NCBI RefSeq assembly: GCF_910585425.1 | Contig: NZ_CAJUCP010000045.1 | Span: 1 to 49,581 of the forward strand | Source: an uncultured Acetatifactor sp. | GTDB taxonomy: Bacteria; Bacillota; Clostridia; Lachnospirales; Lachnospiraceae | Direction of reading: 5' to 3' | DNA: 49,581 nt | Shown: positions 25,835 through 34,023 of the stretch, one piece after another | Layout of the letters: every line of letters starts with the position of its first letter | How positions within the stretch are numbered: the first letter of the stretch is position 1 | Notes under the pieces: generated by a model | Seen by the model: the letters and a program-made list of their open reading frames with translations, nothing else | Databases searched by the model: none | What the model was told of the DNA's origin: nothing | Made by a program: the position numbers and the translations under genes

Positions 25835-26152
25835 ATGGCAAGTCAGGTAATGAGAATCACATTGAAGGCGTATGAGCATCAGCTGGTGGATGCATCCGCG
25901 AAGAAGATCATCGAGACTGTGAAGAAGACCGGATCCGAGGTGAGCGGCCCCGTGCCCCTTCCCACCAAGAAGGAAGTGGTGACAATCCTCAGGGCAGTGC
26001 ATAAGTACAAGGATTCCAGAGAGCAGTTCGAGCAGAGGACCCACAAGAGGCTGATCGACATCATAGCGCCCACCCAGAAGACGGTGGATGCCCTGCAGAG
26101 GCTGGAGATGCCCGCAGGCGTGTACATCGACATCAAGATGAGAACCAAATAG
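25835..26152 (+). CDS. rpsJ: 30S ribosomal protein S10
   Basis: A 105-residue protein of the 30S head that also acts as NusE with NusB in transcription antitermination. The family motifs RITLKAYEHQLVD and VSGPVPLPTKKE are present. The frame is open upstream to 25757, but GGAGG 11 bases before the ATG at 25835 and the usual protein length set the start. It is the first gene of the superoperon. Confidence 0.97.
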   Translation: MASQVMRITLKAYEHQLVDASAKKIIETVKKTGSEVSGPVPLPTKKEVVTILRAVHKYKDSREQFEQRTHKRLIDIIAPTQKTVDALQRLEMPAGVYIDIKMRTK

Positions 26153-26162
26153 GAATAAAACC

Positions 26163-26244
26163 TCTACTTAGACGTATGAACACAGGCGGCGGGGAACCGC
26201 CGGCGGCCATGGCGCAACAGTGGCTGTGTGGTCCGCTATGTAGA
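26163..26244 (+). promoter_or_regulatory. structured spacer between rpsJ and rplC
   Basis: TCTACTTAG (26163-26171) pairs with CTATGTAGA (26236-26244) at eight of nine positions, ACACAG (26180-26185) pairs with CTGTGT (26224-26229), and inside lie GGCGG/CCGCC (26185-26201) and the palindrome GCCATGGC. GC-rich alternatives (CCGCCGGCGG) could compete. The structure ends 30 bases before rplC and resembles a regulatory or processing element. Confidence 0.55.
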
Positions 26245-26274
26245 TGAAGCCCAAAGGGCAGAAAGAGAGGAAAC

Positions 26275-26958
26275 ATGAAGAAAGCAATTTTGGCGACAAA
26301 AGTCGGAATGACCCAGATCTTCTCTGAAGACGGCGCGCTGATTCCCGTGACCGTCCTTCAGGCAGGCCCCTGCGTGGTGACGCAGGTCAAGACAGTGGAG
26401 AACGATGGCTACAAGGCAGTGCAGGTAGGCTTCGTTGACAAGAAGGCCAGGATCATCAACAAGGATGCCAGCGGCAGGCGCGAGGTCATCCACAGGCACG
26501 GCGCTACCAAGCCGGAGCAGGGCCATTTCAAGAAGGCCGGCGTCAGCTGCAAGAGATATGTGAGAGAGTTCAAGTTCGAGAACGCTGAAGAGTATTCGCT
26601 GGGCGCGGAGATCAAGGCGGACATCTTCCAGCAGGGCGACAAGATAGACGCGTCCGCAATCTCCAAAGGTAAGGGATTCCAGGGCGCTATCAAGAGGCTG
26701 GGACAGCACAGAGGACCCATGAAGCACGGTTCCAAGTTCCATCGCCATCAGGGCTCCAACGGCGCATGTTCGTCCCCCAGCCGCGTGTTCAAGGGCAAGG
26801 GGATGCCCGGCCACATGGGATGCGTGAAGGTCACCGTCCAGAACCTGGAAGTGGTGAGGGTGGACGCGGAGAAGAATCTGCTGCTGGTCAAGGGCTCAGT
26901 GCCCGGTCCCAAGAAGGGATTAGTCACCATCAAAGAGACCGTAAAGGTAGAATGCTAG
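26275..26958 (+). CDS. rplC: 50S ribosomal protein L3
   Basis: A 227-residue early assembly protein of the large subunit that reaches toward the peptidyl-transferase centre. The start MKKAILATKVGMTQIF and the loop segment HRGPMKHGSKFHRHQG are standard. GAGAGG lies just before the ATG. It is preceded by an unusual 122-base structured spacer. Confidence 0.97.
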   Translation: MKKAILATKVGMTQIFSEDGALIPVTVLQAGPCVVTQVKTVENDGYKAVQVGFVDKKARIINKDASGRREVIHRHGATKPEQGHFKKAGVSCKRYVREFKFENAEEYSLGAEIKADIFQQGDKIDASAISKGKGFQGAIKRLGQHRGPMKHGSKFHRHQGSNGACSSPSRVFKGKGMPGHMGCVKVTVQNLEVVRVDAEKNLLLVKGSVPGPKKGLVTIKETVKVEC

Positions 26959-26984
26959 TTTAATGCGAAAGGAGGGCCAATCAT

Positions 26985-27605
26985 ATGGCAAGCGTATCTG
27001 TTTATAATATGGAAGGCAAGGAAGTCGGTACAATCGAATTAAACGATGCGGTATTTGGTGTGAAGGTAAATGAGCATCTGGTACACATGGCAGTTGTACA
27101 GCAGCTTGCAAATAAACGTCAGGGAACCCAGAAGGCAAAGACCCGCGGCGAGGTGTCCGGAGGCGGACGCAAGCCCTGGAGACAGAAGGGGACAGGCCAC
27201 GCGAGACAGGGATCGACCAGGTCTCCCCAGTGGAAAGGCGGCGGCGTAGTGTTCGCGCCCGTTCCCAGAGATTATTCCTTCAAGATGAACAAGAAGGAGA
27301 AGAGGGCGGCTCTGAAGTCCGCTCTGACCAGCAAGGTCCAGGACAACAGGCTGATCGTGCTGGATGAGCTGAAGTTCGATGAGATCAAGACCAAGAAGTT
27401 CGTGGCAGTGATGAACAACCTGAAGGTGGATAAGGGCCTGGTGGTCATCGCGGAGAACGATGCGAACGTGGTGCTGTCCGCCAGGAACGTGGCAGATGTC
27501 AACACGGCGCTGGCGAACATGATCAATACCTATGATGTCATGAAGGCAAAGACGGTAGTCCTGACTAAGGATGCCGTGGCGAAGATAGAGGAGGTGTTCG
27601 CATAA
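26985..27605 (+). CDS. rplD: 50S ribosomal protein L4
   Basis: A 206-residue protein lining the peptide exit tunnel and the common autogenous repressor of S10 operons. The tunnel loop KTRGEVSGGGRKPWRQKGTG lies near residues 49-68. AGGAGG precedes the ATG. Its TAA shares one base with the rplW ATG, so translation is coupled. Confidence 0.97.
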   Translation: MASVSVYNMEGKEVGTIELNDAVFGVKVNEHLVHMAVVQQLANKRQGTQKAKTRGEVSGGGRKPWRQKGTGHARQGSTRSPQWKGGGVVFAPVPRDYSFKMNKKEKRAALKSALTSKVQDNRLIVLDELKFDEIKTKKFVAVMNNLKVDKGLVVIAENDANVVLSARNVADVNTALANMINTYDVMKAKTVVLTKDAVAKIEEVFA

Positions 27606-27904
27606 TGGCAGCTATCAAATACTATGATGTGATCCTCAAACCGGTGATCACCGAGAAGAGCATGGACGGAATGTCCAGAAAGGAATATACCTTCCTGGTT
27701 CATCCCGAGGCGAATAAATGCCAGATCAAAGAGGCTGTGGAGAAGATGTTCGAGGGCACCAAGGTACAGCGCGTGAACACCATGAACCTCCCCGGCAAGC
27801 AGAAGAGGCGCGGCAATTCCGTGGGAATGACCGCCAAGACCAAGAAGGCCATCGTCAAGCTGACAGAGGACAGCAAGGACATCGAGATCTACCCCGGCCT
27901 TTAA
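27605..27904 (+). CDS. rplW: 50S ribosomal protein L23
   Basis: A 99-residue protein at the tunnel exit where trigger factor and SRP dock. The motif PVITEKSM near the N-terminus and the KKAIVKL segment are typical. It overlaps rplD by one base. Two bases after its stop begins copy 1 of the recurrent RNA motif. Confidence 0.97.
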   Translation: MAAIKYYDVILKPVITEKSMDGMSRKEYTFLVHPEANKCQIKEAVEKMFEGTKVQRVNTMNLPGKQKRRGNSVGMTAKTKKAIVKLTEDSKDIEIYPGL

Positions 27905-27906
27905 CA

Positions 27907-28003
27907 GGATGGAAGGACGCTCTAAGGCATCGGGAGACGCTGCCTGAGAACATCTAAGTTCCGTCCGGAACGATTTAGGTATGTGGCTGCCAGGGGGGCA
28001 GCC
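27907..28003 (+). promoter_or_regulatory. recurrent structured RNA motif, copy 1 (before rplB)
   Basis: Outer helix GGATGGAA (27907-27914) with TTCCGTCC (27959-27966) pairs at all eight positions with one G-U. Directly inside, 27915-27923 pairs with 27947-27955 at seven of nine positions, then an A-G mismatch and AGGCA (27925-27929) with TGCCT (27941-27945). The 11-base loop is TCGGGAGACGC, and a 3-base linker AAG precedes the closing strand. A separate hairpin GGCTGCC/GGCAGCC lies at 27985-28003. The same architecture recurs before rplF and rpsM. Confidence 0.75.
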
Positions 28004-28036
28004 GCGCAAAGAATCAAAGAAAAGGAGAACAGAAAA

Positions 28037-28879
28037 ATGGGAATCAAGACATATCGTCCCTATACACCTTCCAGAAGGCATATGACGGGCTCTGATTTCT
28101 CTGAAATCACCAAGAAGACACCGGAGAAGAGCCTTTGCGTTTCACTGAAGAAGCATTCCGGCCGCAACAACCAGGGCAAGATCACCGTAAGGCACAGAGG
28201 CGGCGGCTGCAGAAGAAAATACAGACTGGTGGATTTCAAGAGGAACAAGGATGGAATCCCTGCAAAGGTAATCGGCATCGAGTACGATCCCAACAGATCC
28301 GCCAACATCGCGCTGATCTGCTATGCGGACGGCAAGAAGTCCTATATCCTCGCTCCTCAGGGCCTGACCGACGGCATGAAGGTCATGAACGGGCCGGAAG
28401 CCGAAGTGAGAGTGGGCAACTGTCTGCCTCTGTCCGAGATTCCGGTAGGTACTATGGTGCACAATGTGGAGCTGTATCCCGGCAGGGGCGGCCAGATGGC
28501 CCGTTCCGCAGGAAACGGCGCGCAGCTTATGGCGAAAGAGGGCAAATACGCTACCCTGCGCCTTCCCTCCGGCGAGATGAGAATGGTCACTCTGACATGC
28601 CGCGCTACCATCGGCATCGTGGGCAATGCGGATCACAATCTGATCAATATCGGTAAGGCCGGCCGCAAGCGCCACATGGGCATCCGTCCTACAGTCCGCG
28701 GTTCCGTCATGAACCCCAACGACCATCCTCACGGCGGCGGCGAAGGCAAGACTGGTATCGGACGTCCCGGGCCCAGCACTCCTTGGGGCAAGCCTGCACT
28801 GGGCTATAAGACGCGCAAGTCCAAGAAGCCTTCAGACAGGCTGATTGTGAGAAGACGTGACGGTAGAGCGATCAAGTAA
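28037..28879 (+). CDS. rplB: 50S ribosomal protein L2
   Basis: A 280-residue core protein of the large subunit needed for subunit joining and peptidyl transfer. It contains the opening MGIKTYRPYTPSRR, RHRGGGCRRKYR and the C-terminal MNPNDHPHGGGEG with the conserved histidine. The frame extends upstream to 27983, but AAAGGAG before 28037 and the standard N-terminus set the start. Confidence 0.97.
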   Translation: MGIKTYRPYTPSRRHMTGSDFSEITKKTPEKSLCVSLKKHSGRNNQGKITVRHRGGGCRRKYRLVDFKRNKDGIPAKVIGIEYDPNRSANIALICYADGKKSYILAPQGLTDGMKVMNGPEAEVRVGNCLPLSEIPVGTMVHNVELYPGRGGQMARSAGNGAQLMAKEGKYATLRLPSGEMRMVTLTCRATIGIVGNADHNLINIGKAGRKRHMGIRPTVRGSVMNPNDHPHGGGEGKTGIGRPGPSTPWGKPALGYKTRKSKKPSDRLIVRRRDGRAIK

Positions 28880-28897
28880 GATTGAGGAGGAAAGACA

Positions 28898-29179
28898 ATG
28901 GCTAGATCACTGAAAAAAGGGCCTTTCGCGGATGAAAGCCTGTTAAAGAAAATAGATGCTTTGAACGCTTCCGGACAGAAGCAGGTCATCAAGACATGGT
29001 CCCGTCGTTCTACGATTTTCCCTTCCTTTGTAGGACACACCATTGCGGTCCATGATGGCAGAAAGCATGTACCTGTATATGTTACCGAGGACATGGTTGG
29101 CCATAAGCTTGGCGAGTTCGTAGCCACCAGAACCTACCGTGGCCACGGTAAGGACGAGAAGAAATCGAAAGTTAGATAA
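28898..29179 (+). CDS. rpsS: 30S ribosomal protein S19
   Basis: A 93-residue protein of the 30S head that contacts S13 and tRNA. It opens MARSLKKGPFAD and has RRSTIFPSFVGHTIAVHDG and the EFVATRTYRGH end. GAGGAGG precedes the ATG, and the gap from rplB is 18 bases. Confidence 0.97.
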   Translation: MARSLKKGPFADESLLKKIDALNASGQKQVIKTWSRRSTIFPSFVGHTIAVHDGRKHVPVYVTEDMVGHKLGEFVATRTYRGHGKDEKKSKVR

Positions 29180-29265
29180 CCGTGGCAGCGGGCTTCTTCC
29201 ATGGCTAGACATGCCAGGGACGGGAAGGAGTCCAGCTTAGGTAAGGAGAAGGAGGGTTTATATCA

Positions 29266-29655
29266 ATGGCTAAGGGACATAGAAGTCAGATTAAGAGAGA
29301 GAGAAACGCTCAGAAGGACACAAGGCCTTCGGCAAAATTGTCTTATGCAAGGGTTTCCGTACAGAAGGCATGTTTCGTACTGGATGCAGTCAGGGGCAAG
29401 GACGTGCATACCGCGCTTGCTGTTTTGGAATATAATCCCAGATATGCTTCCGGCCTTGTCAAGAAGCTGATTGAGTCGGCGATGGCCAATGCCGAGAACA
29501 ACTTGGGGCTGAACAGGGATAACCTTTATATCGCGGAGTGCTATGCCAACAAGGGCCCTACCATGAAGCGCATCAAACCCAGGGCACAGGGCCGGGCTTA
29601 CAGGATCGAGAAGAGAACGAGCCATATCACTGTTGTGCTGGATGAGAGGAAGTAG
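29266..29655 (+). CDS. rplV: 50S ribosomal protein L22
   Basis: A 129-residue tunnel-lining protein, slightly extended at the N-terminus by a basic stretch (about residues 1-22). The core starts at AKLSYARVSVQKA, and the tunnel hairpin lies in PTMKRIKPRAQGRAYRI, where macrolide-resistance changes occur in other species. GGAGG lies upstream of the ATG. Confidence 0.97.
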   Translation: MAKGHRSQIKRERNAQKDTRPSAKLSYARVSVQKACFVLDAVRGKDVHTALAVLEYNPRYASGLVKKLIESAMANAENNLGLNRDNLYIAECYANKGPTMKRIKPRAQGRAYRIEKRTSHITVVLDERK

Positions 29656-29675
29656 GGAAAGGAGCGGACGAATAA

Positions 29676-30335
29676 ATGGGACAGAAAGTTAATCCTCATG
29701 GCTTAAGAGTCGGAGTAATCAAAGAGTGGGATTCCAGATGGTACGCTGAATCCGATTTCGCGGATTACCTTGTGGAAGATTACAATATCAGAAAATACCT
29801 GAAGAAGAAGCTGTACAGCGCGGGTGTCTCCAAGATTGAGATCGAGAGGGCATCCGACAGGATCAGAGTCATCATCCACACAGCGAAGCCCGGTGTCATC
29901 ATCGGCAAGGGCGGCGCTGAGATTGAAATCACCAAGACAGAGCTTTCCAAGATGACGGACAAGAAGGTCCTGATCGACATCAAGGAGATCAAGAGGCCCG
30001 ACAAGGATGCCCAGCTGGTAGCCGAGAACATCGCTCAGCAGCTGGAGAACCGCATATCCTTCAGGCGCGCCATGAAGTCCTGCATGGGCAGGACCATGAA
30101 GTCCGGCGCTCTGGGAATCAAGGCAGCCTGTGCAGGACGCCTGGGCGGCGCGGACATCGCCCGCACCGAGTTCTACAGCGAGGGCACCATTCCCCTTCAG
30201 ACGCTGAGGGCCGACATCGACTATGGTTTTGCAGAGGCTGACACCACCTACGGAAAGGTAGGCGTCAAGGTTTGGATCTATAAAGGCGAGGTACTTCCCA
30301 CAAAAGGAAATCAGACGGAAGGGAGTGATAAATAA
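29676..30335 (+). CDS. rpsC: 30S ribosomal protein S3
   Basis: A 219-residue protein at the mRNA entry site. The KH domain RNA-binding signature GVIIGKGGAEIE lies near residue 70, and the opening GQKVNPHGLRVGVIKEWDSR is standard. Its TAA overlaps the rplP ATG by one base. Confidence 0.97.
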   Translation: MGQKVNPHGLRVGVIKEWDSRWYAESDFADYLVEDYNIRKYLKKKLYSAGVSKIEIERASDRIRVIIHTAKPGVIIGKGGAEIEITKTELSKMTDKKVLIDIKEIKRPDKDAQLVAENIAQQLENRISFRRAMKSCMGRTMKSGALGIKAACAGRLGGADIARTEFYSEGTIPLQTLRADIDYGFAEADTTYGKVGVKVWIYKGEVLPTKGNQTEGSDK

Positions 30336-30763
30336 TGTTAATGCCCAAGAGAGTAAAGCATCGTAAACAGTTCCGTGGCAGCCTGGCAGGTAAGGCGACA
30401 AGGGGCAACACCATCACTCACGGAGAGTACGGCCTGGTGGCTACGGAAGCCTGCTGGGTCAAGTCCAATCAGATTGAGGCCGCCCGTATCGCGCTGACAC
30501 GTTACACAAAGCGTACCGGACAGGTGTGGATCAAGATTTTCCCTGATAAGCCTGTCACCACGAAGCCTGCCGAGACACGTATGGGTTCCGGTAAGGGTTC
30601 CGTGGAGTTTTGGGTGGCAGTGGTCAAACCCGGCCGTGTGATGTTCGAGATTGCCGGTGTTCCCGAGGATCAGGCAAAGGAAGCATTGCGTCTGGCAATG
30701 CATAAGCTTCCCTGCAAGTGTAAAATCGTTGCAAAGGCAGACTTGGAAGGCGGTGTAGAATAA
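30335..30763 (+). CDS. rplP: 50S ribosomal protein L16
   Basis: A 142-residue protein that helps position A-site tRNA. It opens MLMPKRVKHRKQFRG and contains the conserved ARIALTRYTKR and PVTTKPAETRMGSGKG segments. It overlaps rpsC by one base at the front and rpmC by one base at the end. Confidence 0.97.
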   Translation: MLMPKRVKHRKQFRGSLAGKATRGNTITHGEYGLVATEACWVKSNQIEAARIALTRYTKRTGQVWIKIFPDKPVTTKPAETRMGSGKGSVEFWVAVVKPGRVMFEIAGVPEDQAKEALRLAMHKLPCKCKIVAKADLEGGVE

Positions 30764-30966
30764 TGAAATCTAGTAAGTTTGTAGAAGAATTAAAGGGCAA
30801 GTCCGTGGAAGAGTTAGGAAAGGACCTTGTTGCCGCGAAGAAAGAGCTTTTCAATTTGAGATTCCAGAACGCAACCAACCAGCTGGACAATACTGCAAGG
30901 ATCAAGGAAGTCAGGAAGAACATTGCACGTATTAACACAGTCATCACCGAGAAGTCAAGAGCGTAA
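30763..30966 (+). CDS. rpmC: 50S ribosomal protein L29
   Basis: A 67-residue, mostly helical protein beside the tunnel exit. It contains ELFNLRFQNATNQLDN, the family core, and ends in the usual KNIARINTVI segment. Its ATG overlaps the rplP stop by one base. Confidence 0.96.
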   Translation: MKSSKFVEELKGKSVEELGKDLVAAKKELFNLRFQNATNQLDNTARIKEVRKNIARINTVITEKSRA

Positions 30967-30996
30967 TTGTCCCAGGGCAATGAAAGGAGATCAATC

Positions 30997-31251
30997 GTGG
31001 AAAGAAATTTGAGAAAAGTGCGTACTGGCAAGGTCACCAGTAATAAGATGGATAAGACAGTAGTCGTGGCGATCGAAGAGCATGTAAAGCATCCCCGTTA
31101 CAAGAAGATCGTAAAGAGGACATACAAGCTGAAGGCCCACGATGAGAAGAACGAGTGCAATATCGGAGATACCGTCAAGGTCATGGAGACAAGGCCCCTG
31201 TCCAAGGACAAGAGATGGAGACTTGTCGAGATCATAGAGAGAGCCAAATAA
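30997..31251 (+). CDS. rpsQ: 30S ribosomal protein S17
   Basis: An 84-residue primary 16S rRNA-binding protein. It has RKVRTGKVTSNKMDKTVVV and the GDTVKVMETRPLSKDKRWR end. The frame extends upstream to a TTG at 30967, but AAAGGAG precedes a GTG at 30997 at the right distance and gives the standard length, so GTG is taken as the start. Confidence 0.95.
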   Translation: MERNLRKVRTGKVTSNKMDKTVVVAIEEHVKHPRYKKIVKRTYKLKAHDEKNECNIGDTVKVMETRPLSKDKRWRLVEIIERAK

Positions 31252-31304
31252 GCTTGGCCAGTTCGTGTGAAATTTGGCCGTAGAAGCGGCGGAGGAGGAA
31301 AAAC

Positions 31305-31673
31305 ATGATTCAGCAGGAGACAAGACTGAAAGTCGCTGATAACACCGGTGCAAAGGAACTTCTGTGCATCCGTGTCATGGGCGGTTCTACGAGAAGATAT
31401 GCGCATGTGGGCGATATCATAGTTGCGTCCGTTAAAGACGCAACACCAGGCGGCGTTGTGAAGAAGGGCGATGTGGTCAAGGCAGTGGTAGTCCGTACCG
31501 TCAAGGAGGTGCGCCGCAAGGACGGTTCCTACATCAGGTTCGACGAGAACGCAGCGGTCATCATCAAGGATGACAAGACACCCAGAGGAACCCGTATTTT
31601 TGGGCCGGTAGCGAGAGAGCTTCGTGACAAGCAGTTCATGAGAATCGTCTCTCTGGCTCCCGAAGTATTATAA
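31305..31673 (+). CDS. rplN: 50S ribosomal protein L14
   Basis: A 122-residue protein at the subunit interface, contacting 16S rRNA. It opens MIQQETRLKVADNTGAKELL and includes GDIIVASVKDATPGG and FGPVARELRD. GGAGGAGG precedes the ATG. Confidence 0.97.
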   Translation: MIQQETRLKVADNTGAKELLCIRVMGGSTRRYAHVGDIIVASVKDATPGGVVKKGDVVKAVVVRTVKEVRRKDGSYIRFDENAAVIIKDDKTPRGTRIFGPVARELRDKQFMRIVSLAPEVL

Positions 31674-31686
31674 GGAGGTGCCCATT

Positions 31687-31998
31687 ATGGCTATGTTAAA
31701 GATCAAAAAGGGCGACACCGTAAAGGTAATCGCCGGCAAAGACTGTAATGCAGAGGGTAAAGTGGTTTCCATCGACAGGAAGAAGCACAGAGTCGTGGTG
31801 GAAGGCGTGAACATGATCACAAAGCATGCGAAGCCCTCGGCTGCGAACCCCAACGGCGGCATCGTCCACATGGAAGCTCCTATTGATATCTCCAACGTAA
31901 TGCTTGTCTACAAGGGACAGCCTACCAGAGTCGGCTTCAGGATGGAAGGCGACAAGAAGGTCCGTTTCGCGAAGAAGACAGGCGAAGTGATTGATTAA
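31687..31998 (+). CDS. rplX: 50S ribosomal protein L24
   Basis: A 103-residue assembly initiator with a KOW motif (KKGDTVKVIAGKDCNAEGKV). The frame is open from a GTG at 31678, but that codon lies inside the AAGGAGGTG Shine-Dalgarno, so the ATG at 31687 is the start. Confidence 0.96.
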   Translation: MAMLKIKKGDTVKVIAGKDCNAEGKVVSIDRKKHRVVVEGVNMITKHAKPSAANPNGGIVHMEAPIDISNVMLVYKGQPTRVGFRMEGDKKVRFAKKTGEVID

Positions 31999-32041
31999 TC
32001 AAAAACTGTGGAGTTCACAGTTGGGAAGGAGTAGCGTTAAA

Positions 32042-32584
32042 GTGGCAAGATTAAAAGAAACGTACTACGAGACGATCGTAGACGCAATGACGAAGAAATT
32101 TGGATATAAGAACGTGATGGAAGTTCCCAAGCTTGAGAAGATCGTCATCAACATGGGCATCGGCGAGGCAAAGGAGAATCCCAAGGTGCTTGAGAACGCC
32201 GTGTCCGACATGGAGATCATCACCGGCCAGAAGGCAGTCCTCACCAAGGCGAAGAAGTCCGTGGCGAACTTCAAGATCCGTGAGGGGATGAACATCGGCT
32301 GCAAGACCACTCTGCGTGGCGAGAAGATGTATGAGTTCCTGGATCGCCTGGTGAACCTGGCGCTGCCCCGCGTGCGCGACTTCAGAGGCGTCAACCCCAA
32401 TGCCTTCGATGGCAGAGGGAACTATGCCCTGGGTATCAAGGAGCAGTTCATCTTCCCGGAAATCGAGTACGACAAGATCGACAAGACCAGAGGCATGGAC
32501 GTCATCATTGTGACCACCGCGAAGACCGATGAGGAAGCGCGCGAGCTGTTGACATTGTTCAATATGCCTTTCGCAAAACAATAA
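32042..32584 (+). CDS. rplE: 50S ribosomal protein L5
   Basis: A 180-residue 5S rRNA-binding protein of the central protuberance. It contains PKLEKIVINMGIGEA and LPRVRDFRGVNPNAFDG. The start is a GTG at 32042 (VARLKETYYE) with AAGGAG upstream, because the frame's earlier ATG at 31991 would add 17 unrelated residues. Confidence 0.95.
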   Translation: MARLKETYYETIVDAMTKKFGYKNVMEVPKLEKIVINMGIGEAKENPKVLENAVSDMEIITGQKAVLTKAKKSVANFKIREGMNIGCKTTLRGEKMYEFLDRLVNLALPRVRDFRGVNPNAFDGRGNYALGIKEQFIFPEIEYDKIDKTRGMDVIIVTTAKTDEEARELLTLFNMPFAKQ

Positions 32585-32599
32585 GGAGGTAGATTTCAC

Positions 32600-32785
32600 A
32601 TGGCTAAGACATCGTTGAAGATTAAACAGCAGCGTAAACCCAAGTTCTCCACACAGGCTTACACACGTTGCAGGATTTGCGGCCGTCCCCATGCTTACTT
32701 GAGAAAGTACGGCATCTGCAGGGTCTGCTTCCGCGAACTGGCATACAAGGGACAGATACCCGGGGTCAAGAAGGCGAGCTGGTAA
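32600..32785 (+). CDS. rpsZ: 30S ribosomal protein S14, zinc type
   Basis: A 61-residue S14 of the short zinc-binding form, with Cys24, Cys27, Cys40 and Cys43 in two CxxC pairs (CRICGR and CRVCFR). Many Firmicutes keep a longer zinc-free paralogue elsewhere that replaces it under zinc starvation. AAGGAGG precedes the ATG. Confidence 0.97.
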   Translation: MAKTSLKIKQQRKPKFSTQAYTRCRICGRPHAYLRKYGICRVCFRELAYKGQIPGVKKASW

Positions 32786-32847
32786 AGGCGGTTCAAGTAG
32801 CCAGGCAGGTTGCTCGCCTGCAAGCTGGTAAGAAGGAGGAAAATACA

Positions 32848-33249
32848 ATGACATTGAGCGATCCTATTGCAGATATGCTTACAAGAATCCGTAACGCAAA
32901 TGCTGCCAAGCATGATACAGTAGATATCCCTGCTTCCAAGATGAAGCTGGCCATTGCCCAGATTCTGTTCGATGAGGGATATATCACGAAATATGACGTT
33001 ATCGATGACGGCAACTTCAAGGCCATCCACATCACCCTGAAGTATGGCGCCGACAAGAGCGAGAAGATCATCTCCGGCATCAAGAGGATCTCCAAGCCGG
33101 GTCTGCGCGTGTACGCGGGTAAGGACGAACTGCCCAGAGTGCTGGGGGGCTTGGGGATAGCCATCATTTCCACCAACCAGGGCGTGATCACCGACAAAAA
33201 GGCGAGAGAGCTGAACGTGGGCGGTGAGGTACTGGCTTTCGTTTGGTAA
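32848..33249 (+). CDS. rpsH: 30S ribosomal protein S8
   Basis: A 133-residue 16S rRNA-binding protein, the autogenous repressor of the spc operon in E. coli. It opens MTLSDPIADMLTRIRNA and ends with the conserved GGEVLAFVW. AAGGAGG precedes 32848, and earlier in-frame starts run into rpsZ. Two bases after its stop begins copy 2 of the recurrent RNA motif. Confidence 0.97.
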   Translation: MTLSDPIADMLTRIRNANAAKHDTVDIPASKMKLAIAQILFDEGYITKYDVIDDGNFKAIHITLKYGADKSEKIISGIKRISKPGLRVYAGKDELPRVLGGLGIAIISTNQGVITDKKARELNVGGEVLAFVW

Positions 33250-33251
33250 TA

Positions 33252-33340
33252 GCGTGAGAAGATTTTCTAAGCGGCCAAAGGACGCCCGCTAAGAAAATCT
33301 AAGTCTCACGCGGAAGAATGCCAAGGGCGGGCATTCTTCC
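33252..33340 (+). promoter_or_regulatory. recurrent structured RNA motif, copy 2 (before rplF)
   Basis: Outer helix GCGTGAGA (33252-33259) with TCTCACGC (33304-33311). Directly inside, AGATTTTCT (33260-33268) with AGAAAATCT (33292-33300), an A-A mismatch and AGCGG (33270-33274) with CCGCT (33286-33290). The 11-base loop is CCAAAGGACGC and the linker AAG. It is followed at once by hairpin GGAAGAATGCC/GGCATTCTTCC (33312-33340). All helices are perfect apart from the single mismatch. Confidence 0.85.
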
Positions 33341-33366
33341 AGATTTGCGGCAGTTGTGTGCGATAT

Positions 33367-33429
33367 CATGGAAGAAGTGCATTCCATGGAAGAAGTGTAT
33401 TCTGTGGAAGAAGCGTATACCATGGAAGA
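33367..33429 (+). repeat. 18-bp tandem repeat, 3.5 units
   Basis: Units at 33367-33384 (CATGGAAGAAGTGCATTC), 33385-33402 and 33403-33420 differ by a few bases, with a half unit at 33421-33429. Read from the ATG at 33368 the repeat encodes an acidic 24-residue peptide (MEEVHSMEEVYS...) ending at TAA 33440-33442. No clear ribosome binding site precedes that ATG, so coding is unproven. It separates RNA motif copy 2 from rplF. Confidence 0.7.
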
Positions 33430-33460
33430 TTGTTTTTTATAATATATAGGAGGTACGGGC

Positions 33461-34003
33461 ATGTCACGTATAGGTAGAATGCCAATCGCGGTTCCCGCAG
33501 GCGTAACTGTGGAAATTGCAGAAAATAACAAGGTGACCGTAAAGGGTCCCAAGGGCACTCTGGAGAGAGTTCTGCCCTCTGAAATGGAAATCAAGATGGA
33601 GGGCGCGGTGATTCATGTAAGCAGGCCCAATGACCTGAAGAAGATGAAATCCCTTCACGGCCTGACCAGGACCCTCATCAACAATATGGTGGTAGGCGTC
33701 ACCCAGGGGTATGAGAAGAAGCTGGAGGTCAACGGCGTAGGCTACAGGGCCGCCAAGGCCGGCAAGAAGCTGACCCTGAACCTCGGATACTCCCACCCTG
33801 TGGAGATGGAAGACCCTGAGGGCATCGAGTCCGTGGTAGAGGGGACCAATGTCATCGTCGTCAAGGGCATCGATAAAGAGAAGGTCGGCCAGTTTGCCGC
33901 TGAGATCAGGGACAAGAGGAGACCTGAGCCTTACAAGGGCAAGGGTATCAAGTATGCCGATGAGGTCATCAGGCGCAAGGTTGGTAAGACCGGTAAGAAA
34001 TAA
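33461..34003 (+). CDS. rplF: 50S ribosomal protein L6
   Basis: A 180-residue protein near the factor-binding site of the large subunit. It opens MSRIGRMPIAVPAGV and ends with the signature PEPYKGKGIKYADEVIRRK. AGGAGG precedes the ATG. The 211-base gap before it is exceptional within this tightly packed operon. Confidence 0.97.
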   Translation: MSRIGRMPIAVPAGVTVEIAENNKVTVKGPKGTLERVLPSEMEIKMEGAVIHVSRPNDLKKMKSLHGLTRTLINNMVVGVTQGYEKKLEVNGVGYRAAKAGKKLTLNLGYSHPVEMEDPEGIESVVEGTNVIVVKGIDKEKVGQFAAEIRDKRRPEPYKGKGIKYADEVIRRKVGKTGKK

Positions 34004-34023
34004 CAGATAAGGAGAGTATGAAG

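Noticed and set aside
33312..33340. Hairpin GGAAGAATGCC/GGCATTCTTCC as a Rho-independent terminator
   Set aside because: No T-run follows and essential ribosomal genes continue downstream. It is better read as the trailing helix of the recurrent RNA motif.
33367..33429. CRISPR array
   Set aside because: The repeats are contiguous 18-base units without spacers and no cas gene is present.
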